Assembly: GCA_963821235.1 (NCBI GenBank)
Contig: CAWGCS010000001.1
Span: 930,001 to 994,000, forward strand
Length of the DNA: 64,000 nt
Origin: CTSoil-043 sp963821235
GTDB lineage: Bacteria > Chloroflexota > Limnocylindria > Limnocylindrales > CSP1-4
Reading direction: 5' to 3'
The notes below the pieces were generated by a model, which saw only the letters and a program-made list of their open reading frames with translations, was not told the origin of the DNA and searched no databases. Shown here piece after piece: positions 1-8,212 of the stretch. The translations under genes were made by a program, and so were the position numbers. Each line of letters starts with the position of its first letter. The first letter of the stretch is position 1.

Positions 1-38
1 GCCGCGCGCGCGGGGCCGCGCCGGGGTGCGTTGCGCGG

Positions 39-44
39 TAGGCT
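39..44 (+). promoter_or_regulatory. -10-like hexamer TAGGCT
   Basis: TAGGCT fits the TANNNT pattern that recurs in front of genes in this window. It lies about 80 bases before the ATG at 124, which would give a leader of roughly 70 bases. The same hexamer precedes the tRNA-Pro gene. No clear -35 is visible. Confidence 0.4.
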
Positions 45-123
45 GGATGCCGACGCACCACGCGGACCGTCGGGTGGCACCCTGCCGCCTGCCCGGACGT
101 GCCGTCACCCGCAAGGGGAACCG

Positions 124-675
124 ATGACCGACCAGCCCACGCCCGAGCCCTCCACCCTCGAATCCACGACCCAGAAGCGCCGCCCGCGCCGCCCGCGGGC
201 CAGCGCGCCCGTCGCCGAGCCCGCCGTGACCGCGCCCGAGGCGGAGGCACCGGCCGCGGCCACCACGACCGACCTCGCGGTCGTCCCCGAAGGGGTGCAC
301 GCCCTCGGCCGGCTCGACGCCGGGAGCGTCGGCCGGCTCGAGTTCCGGCAGGGCGCGATCGGTGGCGTCCGGGCCACCGATGTGACCGTCCGCATGGCCG
401 CCGTCGGCGGCATCGCCGCCCGAGCGGCCAGCGTTCGCCAGGGCTTCGTCCGGGCGATGCTCGCCCAGGACGTGCACGTCCAGCAGTCGTTCGTACGATC
501 CCTGGTCGCCAATACCGTCCACACCGGGCCCACGAGCGTCATCCTCGTCGCCCTTGCCCGTCGCATCGACGGCGAGGCGAAGGTCCTCCTGGACTGGCGC
601 GGCGCCCTCGCCTTCGGGGCGGGACTCGGCGCGGTGCTCGGGCTCCTGCGGGTGCGGCTCCCGCGGCGCCGCTGA
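124..675 (+). CDS. Hypothetical C-terminally membrane-anchored protein
   Basis: A 183-residue protein of unknown function. Residues 1-60 are rich in Pro, Ala and Arg and are probably disordered. Residues 60-140 show a regular alternation of short hydrophobic stretches with Gly and Val (such as GAIGGVRATDVTVRMAAVGG), which looks like a small beta-solenoid; that is an inference. The C-terminus has one hydrophobic segment (ALAFGAGLGAVLGLL) followed by RVRLPRRR, which suggests a tail anchor with the Arg-rich end in the cytoplasm. The ATG at 124 was chosen because AAGGGGA lies just upstream; an in-frame extension to position 31 has no ribosome site. It converges on the polysaccharide ABC exporter and may be unrelated to it. 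Confidence 0.7.
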   Translation: MTDQPTPEPSTLESTTQKRRPRRPRASAPVAEPAVTAPEAEAPAAATTTDLAVVPEGVHALGRLDAGSVGRLEFRQGAIGGVRATDVTVRMAAVGGIAARAASVRQGFVRAMLAQDVHVQQSFVRSLVANTVHTGPTSVILVALARRIDGEAKVLLDWRGALAFGAGLGAVLGLLRVRLPRRR

Positions 676-687
676 GCTCGACGGCCA

Positions 688-708
688 GGCCGCCTGCCGA
701 GGGCGGCC
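688..708. terminator. Hairpin between convergent genes
   Basis: GGCCGCC (688-694) and GGCGGCC (702-708) form a 7-bp stem around a 7-base loop. The hairpin fills the short gap between the end of the first gene and the stop of the ABC ATPase on the other strand, so it could serve both. There is no U-tract. Confidence 0.45.
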
Positions 709-709
709 C

Positions 710-1522
710 TCAGCGCGGCGGATCCTCGGTGAAGCGCTTTGCGTCGCTTGCCGCCAGCAGCTTGCGCTCGGTGACGCGCTGCCGGTAGACCTCGACGGTC
801 TCGTCCGGGTCGCCCTGGAAGACGAGCTGGCCCTGCTCCAGGAGCATCCCCTTGTTGCAGAACTCGGTGACGTAGGTCAGGTCGTGGGTGACCAGGATGA
901 TCGCCCGGGCCTTCGTCATGAGCTCGCGGATCCGCTGCTGGCTCTTCGCCCGGAAGACCTGGTCGCCGGTGCCGAGGACCTCGTCGAGGAGGAGGATGTC
1001 CGGCTGGACCGCCGTGGCGATGGAGAAGCCGAGGCGGGCCTTCATCCCCAGCGAGTAGGTCTTCACGGGGGCGTCGATGAAGGCGCCCAGGTCGGCGAAG
1101 TCGACGATCGATGGGGTCAGCTCGCCCATCTCCCGCCGGCTGAAGCCGAGGAAGGCACCCAGGAGGTCGATGTTGTCGCGGCCGGTCAGCTCCGCCTCGA
1201 AGCCGGCCCCCAGGGTCAGGAGCGTGGAGACCTTGCCCTGCACGTCCACCTCGCCCTCGCTGGGGGCAAGGATCCCGGCAAGGGCCAGGAGCAGGGTGCT
1301 CTTGCCGGCGCCGTTCGGGCCGATGACGCCGAGCGACTCGCCGTGCTCCACCGAGAAGGACAGGTGGCGCAGCGCCCAGAAGTGGGTCGAGGCCTCCCTC
1401 CGGCGGCGCAGCATCGTGGCGAGGGAGCCCTTCAGGGTCGTCCGCTTCGTGAAGTTCAGGTTGTAGCGGATTCCCAGGTTCCGCACGTCGAGGGCGAGCT
1501 CGCGTCCGTTCGCGGCGGTCAC
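710..1522 (-). CDS. Polysaccharide ABC exporter, ATP-binding protein (Wzt/TagH-like)
   Basis: The 270-residue ATPase of an ABC-2 exporter that moves a lipid-linked glycan or teichoic-acid-like polymer across the membrane. Walker A GPNGAGKST is at residues 68-76, the signature YSLGMKARL near 156-164 and Walker B ILLLDE near 176-181; the spacing and the variant signature (SLGMK rather than LSGGQ) are typical of the Wzt/RfbE/TagH group. It ends shortly after the nucleotide-binding domain, so it lacks the C-terminal glycan-binding domain of E. coli O9a-type Wzt and may not select chain ends in that way. Its GTG start overlaps the TGA of the permease gene (GTGA), so the two are translationally coupled. 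The downstream epimerase and glycosyltransferases support a surface-polysaccharide role. Confidence 0.92.
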   Translation of the reverse strand: MTAANGRELALDVRNLGIRYNLNFTKRTTLKGSLATMLRRRREASTHFWALRHLSFSVEHGESLGVIGPNGAGKSTLLLALAGILAPSEGEVDVQGKVSTLLTLGAGFEAELTGRDNIDLLGAFLGFSRREMGELTPSIVDFADLGAFIDAPVKTYSLGMKARLGFSIATAVQPDILLLDEVLGTGDQVFRAKSQQRIRELMTKARAIILVTHDLTYVTEFCNKGMLLEQGQLVFQGDPDETVEVYRQRVTERKLLAASDAKRFTEDPPR

Positions 1523-2397
1523 GCGAGGATTCTCGCGAACGACGATTCGGCCCGCTTGAAGATGACGATCGCGATCGCCAGCAGGACGGCCGAGATGCCG
1601 AGCACCGCCAGCAGCGACAGCCAGTCCGGGGCGATGCCGTGGACCGTCTTCTCCGTGCCGTACAGGATGTGGCGGTAGCCCTCGATGATCGGGGCCATCG
1701 GGTTGAGGCCGAGGATCTGGCGGGCGGCGTCCTGGCCCTCGAGCTGCTGGAGCGAGTAGAGCACCGGCGAGACGTACATCCAGAGCCGGATGACGTGGCG
1801 CAGGACGTTCTGGACGTCGCGGAAGAAGGCGTTCATGGCGGCCAGGAAGATCCCCAGGGCCAGGGTGAACACGAACTGGACGACCGCGATCAGCGGCAGG
1901 GTCAGGACCCAGGCCGACAGCCGGTGGGGGTAGATGAGGTAGAGAAAGGCCAGGGCGATGAGCCCGAAGCCGAAGCTGACGAGCGCCGCCACGGCGCCGG
2001 CCGTCGGCAGGACGAGCTTGGGAAACTGGAGCTGGCGGATCAGCGACTGGCGGGAGGTGATCGAGGTCGACGCCTCCGAGAGGGTCGAGGCGAGCCACTT
2101 CCAGGGCAGGATCGCCGACATCAGGAAGAGCAGGATGTCCGGCGTGGTGCGCGCGAAGATCACGGCCACCAGCATCCAGTAGACCAGCATCTGGAGGACG
2201 GGATCGAGGATCCACCAGAGCGTCCCGATCGCCGTGTCGGCGTGGGTCCGCTTCATCTCCGCACCGACCAGGAAGCGGATCAGCCGCGTCCGCGAGGTGA
2301 GGTCGTGGATCCCCTCGCGAAGGGCGCCGAGCGGCCGCCACCGGCGGGCGGAGGCGGGACCGGCCGGGCCGGCCGCCGGCTGGACGGAGGTGTTCAC
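1519..2397 (-). CDS. Polysaccharide ABC exporter, permease (Wzm/TagG-like, ABC-2)
   Basis: A 292-residue integral membrane protein of the ABC-2 family and partner of the ATPase encoded next to it. After a short Pro/Ala-rich N-terminus it has the family's amphipathic entry helix (LIRFLVGAEMKRTHADTAIG) and about six membrane segments. The motif MNAFFRDVQNVLRHVIRLW in the second half is typical of Wzm/TagG, as is the ending NPMAPIIEGYR. The GTG at 2397 was chosen because the hexamer TACCGT lies exactly 8 bases upstream and there is no ribosome-binding site, so the message is predicted to be leaderless. A later ATG (at MKRTHAD) would remove the conserved entry helix. Confidence 0.9.
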   Translation of the reverse strand: MNTSVQPAAGPAGPASARRWRPLGALREGIHDLTSRTRLIRFLVGAEMKRTHADTAIGTLWWILDPVLQMLVYWMLVAVIFARTTPDILLFLMSAILPWKWLASTLSEASTSITSRQSLIRQLQFPKLVLPTAGAVAALVSFGFGLIALAFLYLIYPHRLSAWVLTLPLIAVVQFVFTLALGIFLAAMNAFFRDVQNVLRHVIRLWMYVSPVLYSLQQLEGQDAARQILGLNPMAPIIEGYRHILYGTEKTVHGIAPDWLSLLAVLGISAVLLAIAIVIFKRAESSFARILA

Positions 2398-2405
2398 GGG
2401 CGGGA

Positions 2406-2411
2406 ACGGTA
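2406..2411 (-). promoter_or_regulatory. -10 hexamer TACCGT, predicted leaderless start
   Basis: On the minus strand TACCGT is followed by 8 bases and then the GTG of the exporter permease. The same TACCGT arrangement precedes the genes starting at 11175 and 17285 and the mini-ORF at 4290. Confidence 0.55.
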
Positions 2412-2449
2412 GCACCCGCCGAGCGGCGGCGCCGCGCCGGGCGCCGGCC

Positions 2450-4261
2450 TCAGACGGCGCCGATCCGTTCGTAGAGCGCGCGGTAGAGCTCGCCGTTCCG
2501 CTGCCAGGTCCGGTTGGCCAGGACCCAGGCCCGCGCGTTGGCGCCGAGGCGTGCCCGCTCCGCCGGATCGTCGAGGAGCGGCTCCACGGCGTCGGCCAGG
2601 GAGGCCGGATCCTGCGGCCCGAACGAGGCGCCTGTCTCGCCGTCGCGGACGATCTCGAGGAGCGCGCTGACGCCGCTGACCACGAGGCAGCGCTCCATGG
2701 CCATCGCCTCGTACGGCTTGAGCGGCGTGACCAGCTGCGACACGCGATCGTTGGTGCGAGGCACCACGAAGACGTCGATGATCGAGTAGTAGGCGGCGAT
2801 GTCGCCATGCGGCACCCGCCCGGTGAAGCGGACGGTGCCGTCGTCGAGGAGGCCGAGGGCACCGGCCAGCTCCTCGAGCACCCCACGCTCCTCGCCGTCG
2901 CCGACCAGCAGGAGGCGGACGCGGCGGCCGCGGTCGCGGAGGAGCCGCGTCGCCTCGATCAGGTAGGCGATCCCCTCGTAGGCGACCATGCTGGAGATGT
3001 AGCCGAGGACGGTCTCCCCCCGCCGGAAGCCGAGGCGGGCGAAGAGGGCCTCGTCGCGCGGGCGGGGGGCGAAGCGGCGCGGATCGACCGCGTTGGGCAC
3101 GACCTCCACCTTCTCGGCGGGGATGCCGCGGGCCACGATGTCGGCCTTCATCGTCTCCGAGAGCGTCACCACCGCGTCCGCGACGGCCATGCAGGCGGTC
3201 TCGACCGCGCGTCCCATGAGGTAGCGGTCGGCCGTGGCGCCGTCGCCGCCGGTCCGAGAGACCCACGTCTCCTCGAGGAAGCCGCGAACCTCGTAGACGA
3301 CCTTGAGCGGATACCGCTCGGCGACCGCGAGCGCCACCTGCGCGTTGGGGTGGTTGGTCGTCGGGTGGAGAACGGCCGGCCGCAGCTCCGCCACGAGCGC
3401 GTCGAGCCCGGCCGCGGTCATCGTCGCCATCACGTCCGGCGCCCCCGAGAGGGGCATGTCGGGACGGATCCGGTAGTAGGGGATGCCCTCCACGCGCTCC
3501 CGGCTCGGCGCGCCGGCCCGACCCTCGGAGAGGGGGAAGCCGGCCCGCGTCACGAGGTGCGGGTCGAGGCCGACCGCGCGCTGGGCGAGGGCCACCTGCT
3601 GGGCTCGGACGGAATACCCGTTCTGGCGCTGGGGCAGCGAGTTGGTGAGGAGGTGCAGGACGCGGCCCGGCGTCGGCGCCCAGTCTCCGGTGCGGCGGGG
3701 CGGGAGCGGCGGTCGCCAGGCGGGATCGAGGACGCGCAGCTCGGCCTCCGCGCGGCCGATGAGCTGGAGCCGGCGCCCGCGGTCGGCGGCCCTGGTCAGG
3801 CCGCTCGCCAGCTCGATCGTCTCCGCGTAGCGGCCCGAGGCGAGGGCCAGGTCGGCCAGCAGGCGGCGACGGAGCGGCCCCTCGGGCAGGCGTTCCGCGA
3901 TCGGCCGCGTCTCGTCGAGCCGTCCGAAGGTCGCGGCCACCATGGCCAGGCGGAGGAGCGTCGTCGGCTCGGCCACGGCCAGGGCACGGTGGAGGAGGTC
4001 GATGGCCTCCTTGGTGCGCCCCAGCTCCCAGCGCAGAAGGATGGCCGCCGGGCTCCAAACGCCGTGGCCGGGGTTGCGCTCGGCGAGGGGCCCGATGATC
4101 GCGAGCGGGGGGCCGAGACCACGCTGCCGCAGGGCGGGCGAGGCGCGCCCGCTGAGGCGGTGGAACGCGGCGAGCTTGCGGTAGCGCAGGATCGCCCTGA
4201 CCTCGCGAAGGGCCAGCGCCCGCTGCATGCCCGGCAGGCGAAGCCTCACCGGGCCACTCAC
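2450..4261 (-). CDS. Glycosyltransferase family 4 with long N-terminal helical region
   Basis: A 603-residue two-part protein. Residues 1-165 are Ala/Leu/Arg-rich and helical, like a TPR array (for example LLHRALAVAEPTTLLRLAMV). The remainder is a GT-B enzyme: it opens with LLTNSLPQRQNGYSVRAQ and has the GT4 acceptor-side Gly-rich region, the nucleotide-sugar region EVVPNAVDPRRF and the late motif TPLKPYEAMAMER. It probably adds a sugar to the polymer exported by the adjacent ABC system. The gene at 9406-11175 encodes a paralogue with the same layout. The GTG at 4261 was chosen because it overlaps the TGA of a mini-ORF (GTGA); an ATG at 4228 is the alternative and would shorten the protein by 11 residues. 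Confidence 0.85.
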   Translation of the reverse strand: MSGPVRLRLPGMQRALALREVRAILRYRKLAAFHRLSGRASPALRQRGLGPPLAIIGPLAERNPGHGVWSPAAILLRWELGRTKEAIDLLHRALAVAEPTTLLRLAMVAATFGRLDETRPIAERLPEGPLRRRLLADLALASGRYAETIELASGLTRAADRGRRLQLIGRAEAELRVLDPAWRPPLPPRRTGDWAPTPGRVLHLLTNSLPQRQNGYSVRAQQVALAQRAVGLDPHLVTRAGFPLSEGRAGAPSRERVEGIPYYRIRPDMPLSGAPDVMATMTAAGLDALVAELRPAVLHPTTNHPNAQVALAVAERYPLKVVYEVRGFLEETWVSRTGGDGATADRYLMGRAVETACMAVADAVVTLSETMKADIVARGIPAEKVEVVPNAVDPRRFAPRPRDEALFARLGFRRGETVLGYISSMVAYEGIAYLIEATRLLRDRGRRVRLLLVGDGEERGVLEELAGALGLLDDGTVRFTGRVPHGDIAAYYSIIDVFVVPRTNDRVSQLVTPLKPYEAMAMERCLVVSGVSALLEIVRDGETGASFGPQDPASLADAVEPLLDDPAERARLGANARAWVLANRTWQRNGELYRALYERIGAV

Positions 4262-4290
4262 GTGCGGCCCGGGATGCGGTGGGGTGCCAT
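4258..4290 (-). CDS. Leaderless mini-ORF, 10 codons, coupled to the glycosyltransferase gene
   Basis: ATG followed by nine codons (MAPHRIPGRT) and TGA. The ATG lies 7 bases after a TACCGT hexamer (4298-4303), so it could be the 5' end of the mRNA. The TGA overlaps the GTG of the glycosyltransferase gene as GTGA. This arrangement would let a ribosome loaded on a leaderless message be passed to the main gene. The peptide itself probably has no function. The reading is an inference; a mirror-image case lies at 4458-4502. Confidence 0.45.
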   Translation of the reverse strand: MAPHRIPGRT

Positions 4291-4297
4291 CGGCCCG

Positions 4298-4303
4298 ACG
4301 GTA
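4298..4303 (-). promoter_or_regulatory. -10 hexamer TACCGT of the leftward operon
   Basis: The hexamer sits in the divergent control region between the two glycan operons, 7 bases before the mini-ORF ATG at 4290. Confidence 0.5.
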
Positions 4304-4444
4304 GCACAGAGCGGGCCGGGCGGGCCGCGGGCCATCCGTCGGGCTCCGCCCGGCGCGCACGGCGGGGCTCCGTCGGGGAGGCCCTGCCGGCACCCGCCCC
4401 CGCGCGCCCGCCGACGTCCCCGTGGTGAGGCCACTCGCTCGTGC

Positions 4445-4450
4445 TAGGGT
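4445..4450 (+). promoter_or_regulatory. -10 hexamer TAGGGT of the rightward wecB operon
   Basis: The sequence TGCTAGGGT is followed by 7 bases and then GTG at 4458. With the minus-strand hexamer at 4298 it marks a divergent promoter region of about 140 bases. Confidence 0.5.
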
Positions 4451-4457
4451 ATCGGCC

Positions 4458-4502
4458 GTGTCGAGAACCTCCATCGCCGCCCCCGCGGCCCGGCCGGCGT
4501 GA
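4458..4502 (+). CDS. Leaderless mini-ORF, 14 codons, coupled to wecB
   Basis: GTG opens a 14-codon frame (VSRTSIAAPAARPA) ending in TGA at 4500-4502, which overlaps the GTG of wecB (4499-4501). The GTG is 7 bases after TAGGGT, so it is probably the first codon of a leaderless transcript. The wecB start itself has no convincing Shine-Dalgarno sequence, in keeping with coupled initiation. This is an inference from spacing. Confidence 0.45.
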   Translation: MSRTSIAAPAARPA

Positions 4503-5602
4503 CCGGAGCGACCCCCGGGACTGGCCGGCTCGTCCACGTCGTCGGGGCCCGTCCCAACTTCATGAAGGCGGCCCCGGTGATCCGCGCCCTCGCCGCGGGC
4601 GGGATGGACCAGGTCCTCATCCACACCGGCCAGCACTACGACGCCGCCATGTCCGGCGTCTTCTTCCGGGAGCTCGGGCTCCCCGAGCCCGACCGGAACC
4701 TCGGCGTCGGATCCGGCAGCCACGCCGTCCAGACGGCGGCGATCATGGTCGCCCTCGAGGCTGTCTTCGCCGAGCTGCGGCCCGCCCTCGCGGTGGTCTA
4801 CGGCGATGTCAACTCGACGACGGCGGCCGCCCTCGTCGGCGCGAAGCTGGGGGTCCCCCTGGCCCACGTGGAAGCCGGCCTCCGGAGCTTCGACATGACG
4901 ATGCCGGAGGAGGTCAACCGGCGGGTCACGGACATCCTGTCCGACCTGCTCTTCGCGACCAGCCCGGACGCGATCGCCCACCTCGCCCGCGAGGGCGTGG
5001 CCCCGGAGCGGATCCACTTCGTCGGCAACCCCATGATCGACACTCTCCAGGCCAATCTGGAGCGGTTCGACCCGGCGCGCCTGCGTGCCGACCTTGGGAT
5101 CGCCGGGCCGTACGCGGTGGCCACGCTGCACCGGCCGGCCAACGTCGACAGCCCGGCGGCCGCCCGCCGGCTGGTGGCGATGCTGGATGCCATCGCCGCC
5201 CAGGTCGCGGTGGTGTTCCCGCTCCACCCCCGTGGGCGGCCGACGCTCGAGGCGGCCGGGCTGCGCGACGGTTCCCGGATGCGGGTCATCGAGCCGCTCG
5301 GCTATGTCGACTTCCTCTCCCTCGTTCGCGGGGCGACCGTCGTGGTGACCGACTCGGGCGGGATCCAGGAAGAGACCACGGTGCTCGGCGTGCCCTGCCT
5401 CACGGTCCGCCCGAACACGGAGCGGCCGATCACGATCACCCACGGGACGAACCGGCTCGTCAGCCCGGAGGCCGCCTCGGCCGAAGTGGCGGCGGTCCTC
5501 GCGGGGTCGTTCGTCCGGCCGGCGGAGCCGCCGCCGCTCTGGGATGGCCGGGCGGGCGAGCGGATCGCGGCCGAGATCCAGACCTGGCTGGCGGGGAGGT
5601 GA
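4499..5602 (+). CDS. wecB: UDP-N-acetylglucosamine 2-epimerase (non-hydrolysing)
   Basis: A 367-residue cytoplasmic enzyme that interconverts UDP-GlcNAc and UDP-ManNAc, the first step to ManNAc or ManNAcA residues in surface glycans. Family motifs are clear: GARPNFMK near residues 16-23, IHTGQHYD, GDVNST, HVEAGLRSFD, MPEEVNRR, and the C-terminal DSGGIQEE and PNTERP nucleotide-binding stretches. The usual T-x-HR-x-EN motif reads TLHRPANVD here, with Ala for the normally conserved Glu. The length is normal for WecB/MnaA. The next gene but one encodes a UDP-sugar dehydrogenase, which supports the ManNAcA route. The GTG start overlaps the stop of a short upstream ORF. Confidence 0.9.
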   Translation: MTGATPGTGRLVHVVGARPNFMKAAPVIRALAAGGMDQVLIHTGQHYDAAMSGVFFRELGLPEPDRNLGVGSGSHAVQTAAIMVALEAVFAELRPALAVVYGDVNSTTAAALVGAKLGVPLAHVEAGLRSFDMTMPEEVNRRVTDILSDLLFATSPDAIAHLAREGVAPERIHFVGNPMIDTLQANLERFDPARLRADLGIAGPYAVATLHRPANVDSPAAARRLVAMLDAIAAQVAVVFPLHPRGRPTLEAAGLRDGSRMRVIEPLGYVDFLSLVRGATVVVTDSGGIQEETTVLGVPCLTVRPNTERPITITHGTNRLVSPEAASAEVAAVLAGSFVRPAEPPPLWDGRAGERIAAEIQTWLAGR

Positions 5603-6882
5603 CCGGCCAGCCCACGGCGCTCGTCGAGCCGGCGGAGCCGCCCGCGCCGCGAGGGCCGGCAGGCCGCCGGAGGCCGGTGGCCATGCTCGTCCACAGCTAC
5701 TACGAGGAGGATCCGCGCGTTCGGCGCCAGGCCGAGACCCTCGTCCAGGCCGGCCGGCCGGTGGACGTCTTCTCGCTGCGCCGCCCCGGCGACCCGCGAC
5801 GGGGGACGCTGGAGAGCGTGTCGATCACCCGCCTCGACGTCCAGCGCCACCAGGGCTCGCCGATCGCGACCTATCTCGCCGAGTACACCGCCTTCCTGGC
5901 CCGGGCTACCTTCGCCCTCGCCGGCGCCCACCGGCGGCGGCGCTATGCGCTGGTGCAGGTGGCGACGCCGCCCGACTTCCTCGTCTTCGCCGCCCTGCCG
6001 CTCCACCTCCTCGGCGTCCCCGTCATCCTGGACCTCCACGAGGCGACCCCGGAGTTCTTCCGCTCCCGCTGGCCCGGCGCGGCGAGCCCGCTCGCGGTCG
6101 CGGGGCTGACGGCCGTCGAACGCCTCTCGATCGCGGCCTCGACGCGGGCCATCTCCGTCACCGAGGCGCGGCACGAGCGGCTCCTCGCGCTGGGGATCCC
6201 GGCCGGCGCACTCGCCGTCGTTCACAACGGGCCGGTCCTCGCCCGCTTCGATCCGGACGCGCACCCGCGCCGCCCGTTCATGGTGGACGGCGAGCTCCGC
6301 CTTGCCTACGCCGGGGCCCTGACGCCGCTCTACGGGCTGGAAGATGTGGTGGCGGCGATGGGGCTCCTGCGCGGCGCCCGGCCGGAGCTCCGCGTCGTCC
6401 TGGACCTCTACGGCCGCGGCGACACCGAGGGGACGCTCCGGTCGAAGGCCGCCGGCCTCGGGATCGCCGATCGAGTCCGCTTCCACGGGCGGATCCCGCT
6501 CGACGCCGTCGCGGGGGCGCTGGCCGGCGCTGACGTCGTCCTCTCGCCGATCCGCCGGAATCGGTACTCCGAGATGAGCCTCTCCACGAAGGTCTTCGAG
6601 GGCGCGATCATGGAGAAGCCCGTCGTCGCCGCCGACCTGCCGTCCGCACGCGCCGAGTTCGATGCCGACATGCTCTGGTGGTACGCGCCGGACGATCCGG
6701 CCGACCTGGCCCGGGCGGCCCTCCGGGTCGTGGACGACGGGCCCGCACGTGCGGCCGCGGTGGAGCGCGCGCGCGCCCGCGCCCGCGCGCTCTCCTGGGA
6801 CGCCGAGGCGCCGCGGTACGTCGCCCTCGTCGAGGGCCTCGTTCGCGACCGGGTATCCTCCCCGGCGGAGGCGCGGGGATGA
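5599..6882 (+). CDS. Glycosyltransferase family 4
   Basis: A 427-residue GT-B glycosyltransferase. The N-terminal domain contains HSYYEEDPRVRRQAE, with the typical DPRVRR turn, and ILDLHEATPEFF. The C-terminal domain has GALTPLYGLEDVV, DLYGRGDTEGTL and the nucleotide-sugar site ending TKVFEGAIMEKPVVAADLPS, where the E of FEGAIMEKPVV is the family's E-x7-E type. It lacks a signal or membrane segment and should act on the inner face of the membrane. It is translated in a coupled cluster: its GTG overlaps the wecB stop and its stop overlaps the ATG of the dehydrogenase gene. The sugar and acceptor cannot be read from sequence; the neighbours suggest a ManNAc or ManNAcA-containing repeat unit. 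Confidence 0.87.
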   Translation: MTGQPTALVEPAEPPAPRGPAGRRRPVAMLVHSYYEEDPRVRRQAETLVQAGRPVDVFSLRRPGDPRRGTLESVSITRLDVQRHQGSPIATYLAEYTAFLARATFALAGAHRRRRYALVQVATPPDFLVFAALPLHLLGVPVILDLHEATPEFFRSRWPGAASPLAVAGLTAVERLSIAASTRAISVTEARHERLLALGIPAGALAVVHNGPVLARFDPDAHPRRPFMVDGELRLAYAGALTPLYGLEDVVAAMGLLRGARPELRVVLDLYGRGDTEGTLRSKAAGLGIADRVRFHGRIPLDAVAGALAGADVVLSPIRRNRYSEMSLSTKVFEGAIMEKPVVAADLPSARAEFDADMLWWYAPDDPADLARAALRVVDDGPARAAAVERARARARALSWDAEAPRYVALVEGLVRDRVSSPAEARG

Positions 6883-8201
6883 ACGCCACAGGAGGCGTCG
6901 TGGAACAGGATCGATCGATCGCCGTGGTCGGGCTCGGGTACGTCGGGCTGCCGCTCGCCATGGGATTCGCGGAGTCGGGCCTCGCCGTCACCGGGATCGA
7001 CGCCAGCGCGGCCCGCGTCGAGGAGCTCAACCGGGGAAGCTCGCCCATCGAGGACATCCCCGCCGAGCGGCTGGCCGCGGCGCTGCGCGCCGGCTTCCGG
7101 GCGATCGCCCCGGAGGCCGACGCCGTCCGCGCCGCCGACGCCGTCTTCGTCTGCGTCCCGACGCCGGTCACCGCGACCAAGGATCCCGACCTGGGCCCCG
7201 TCCTCTCGGCCGCGGAGCTCGTCCGCTCGGGCCTCCGCGCCGGCCACCTCGTCGTCCTCCAGTCGACGACGTTCCCGGGCACCACGACCGGTCCCTTCCG
7301 GGCGGTCCTGGAGCGCGGGACCGGCCTCCGGGCGGGCGTCGACTTCGACCTCGCGTTCGCCCCCGAGCGCGTCAACCCCGGCGATCCGGCGAGCTCCGGG
7401 AAGCTCGTCCCGCGCCTCGTCGGCGGGGTGACCCCGGCGTCGACCGCCCGGGCGGCCGCCCTCCTGCGGCACATCAACGACCGGGTGGTCGAGCTCTCGT
7501 CGCCGGACGCCGCGGAGATGGCGAAGCTCCTCGAGAACGTCTTCCGCAACATCAACATCGCCTTCGTCAACCAGCTCGCCCTCCTCTGCGAGCGGATGGG
7601 CCTCGACGTCTGGGAGGTCATCGAGGCGGCGGCCACCAAGCCGTTCGGCTTCATGAAGTTCACCCCCGGGCCCGGCGTCGGCGGGCATTGCATCCCGGTC
7701 GACCCCTACTACCTCTCCTGGCGGGCCCGCGAGTTCGACTTCACGGATCGCTTCATCGAGCTCGCGGCGGACGTCAACGTGGGGATGCCGCGCCACGTCG
7801 TGGACCTCGCCGCGGAGGCCCTCAACGAGCGCTCCCGCTCCCTCAAGGGTGCCCGCGTCGGCGTCCTCGGGGTCGCCTTCAAGCCAGACGTCGGCGACGC
7901 GCGCGAGGCGCCGGCGGCGCACGTCCTGGCCGGGCTGCGCGAGCGAGGCGCCGAGGTCCGCTTCCACGACCCGCACGTCGCCCGCTTCCGCGACGCCGCG
8001 GGGCGCAGCGACGACTCCGTGCCGCTCGCCGACCTCCTCGGCTGGGCCGAGCTGATCGTCGTCGTCACCGCCCACCAGGGGGTCGACTGGGACGCGGTCT
8101 ACGAGCGCGCGGAGCTCATCCTCGACACCGTCAATGCGTCGCGCGGCCGGACGCCGCGGCCGCGCCAGGTCCTGCGCCTCGGGGCGGGCTGGAGCGCCTG
8201 A
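6879..8201 (+). CDS. wecC: Nucleotide-sugar dehydrogenase (UDP-ManNAc/UDP-GlcNAc type)
   Basis: A 440-residue NAD-dependent enzyme that oxidises a UDP-hexosamine or hexose twice at C6 to the uronic acid. The Rossmann motif VVGLGYVGLPLAMGFAE is close to the N-terminus, the PTPVT segment follows, and the catalytic Cys is in GGHCIPVDPYY. The middle carries the typical KLLENVFRNINIAFVNQL helix and the C-terminal domain GVAFKPDVGD-REAPA. The class with N-acetylated substrates fits best because wecB is in the same operon, giving UDP-ManNAcA; oxidation of UDP-glucose is the alternative. ATG overlaps the previous stop (ATGA). The last cistron of the rightward cluster, it faces a leftward gene across a short hairpin. 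Confidence 0.88.
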   Translation: MNATGGVVEQDRSIAVVGLGYVGLPLAMGFAESGLAVTGIDASAARVEELNRGSSPIEDIPAERLAAALRAGFRAIAPEADAVRAADAVFVCVPTPVTATKDPDLGPVLSAAELVRSGLRAGHLVVLQSTTFPGTTTGPFRAVLERGTGLRAGVDFDLAFAPERVNPGDPASSGKLVPRLVGGVTPASTARAAALLRHINDRVVELSSPDAAEMAKLLENVFRNINIAFVNQLALLCERMGLDVWEVIEAAATKPFGFMKFTPGPGVGGHCIPVDPYYLSWRAREFDFTDRFIELAADVNVGMPRHVVDLAAEALNERSRSLKGARVGVLGVAFKPDVGDAREAPAAHVLAGLRERGAEVRFHDPHVARFRDAAGRSDDSVPLADLLGWAELIVVVTAHQGVDWDAVYERAELILDTVNASRGRTPRPRQVLRLGAGWSA

Positions 8202-8212
8202 CCTCCCCCTGC

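Noticed and set aside
2234..4447. 737-codon rightward frame opposite the first glycosyltransferase
   Set aside because: Shadow of a GT4 gene; Gly/Ala/Arg/His-rich and domain-free.
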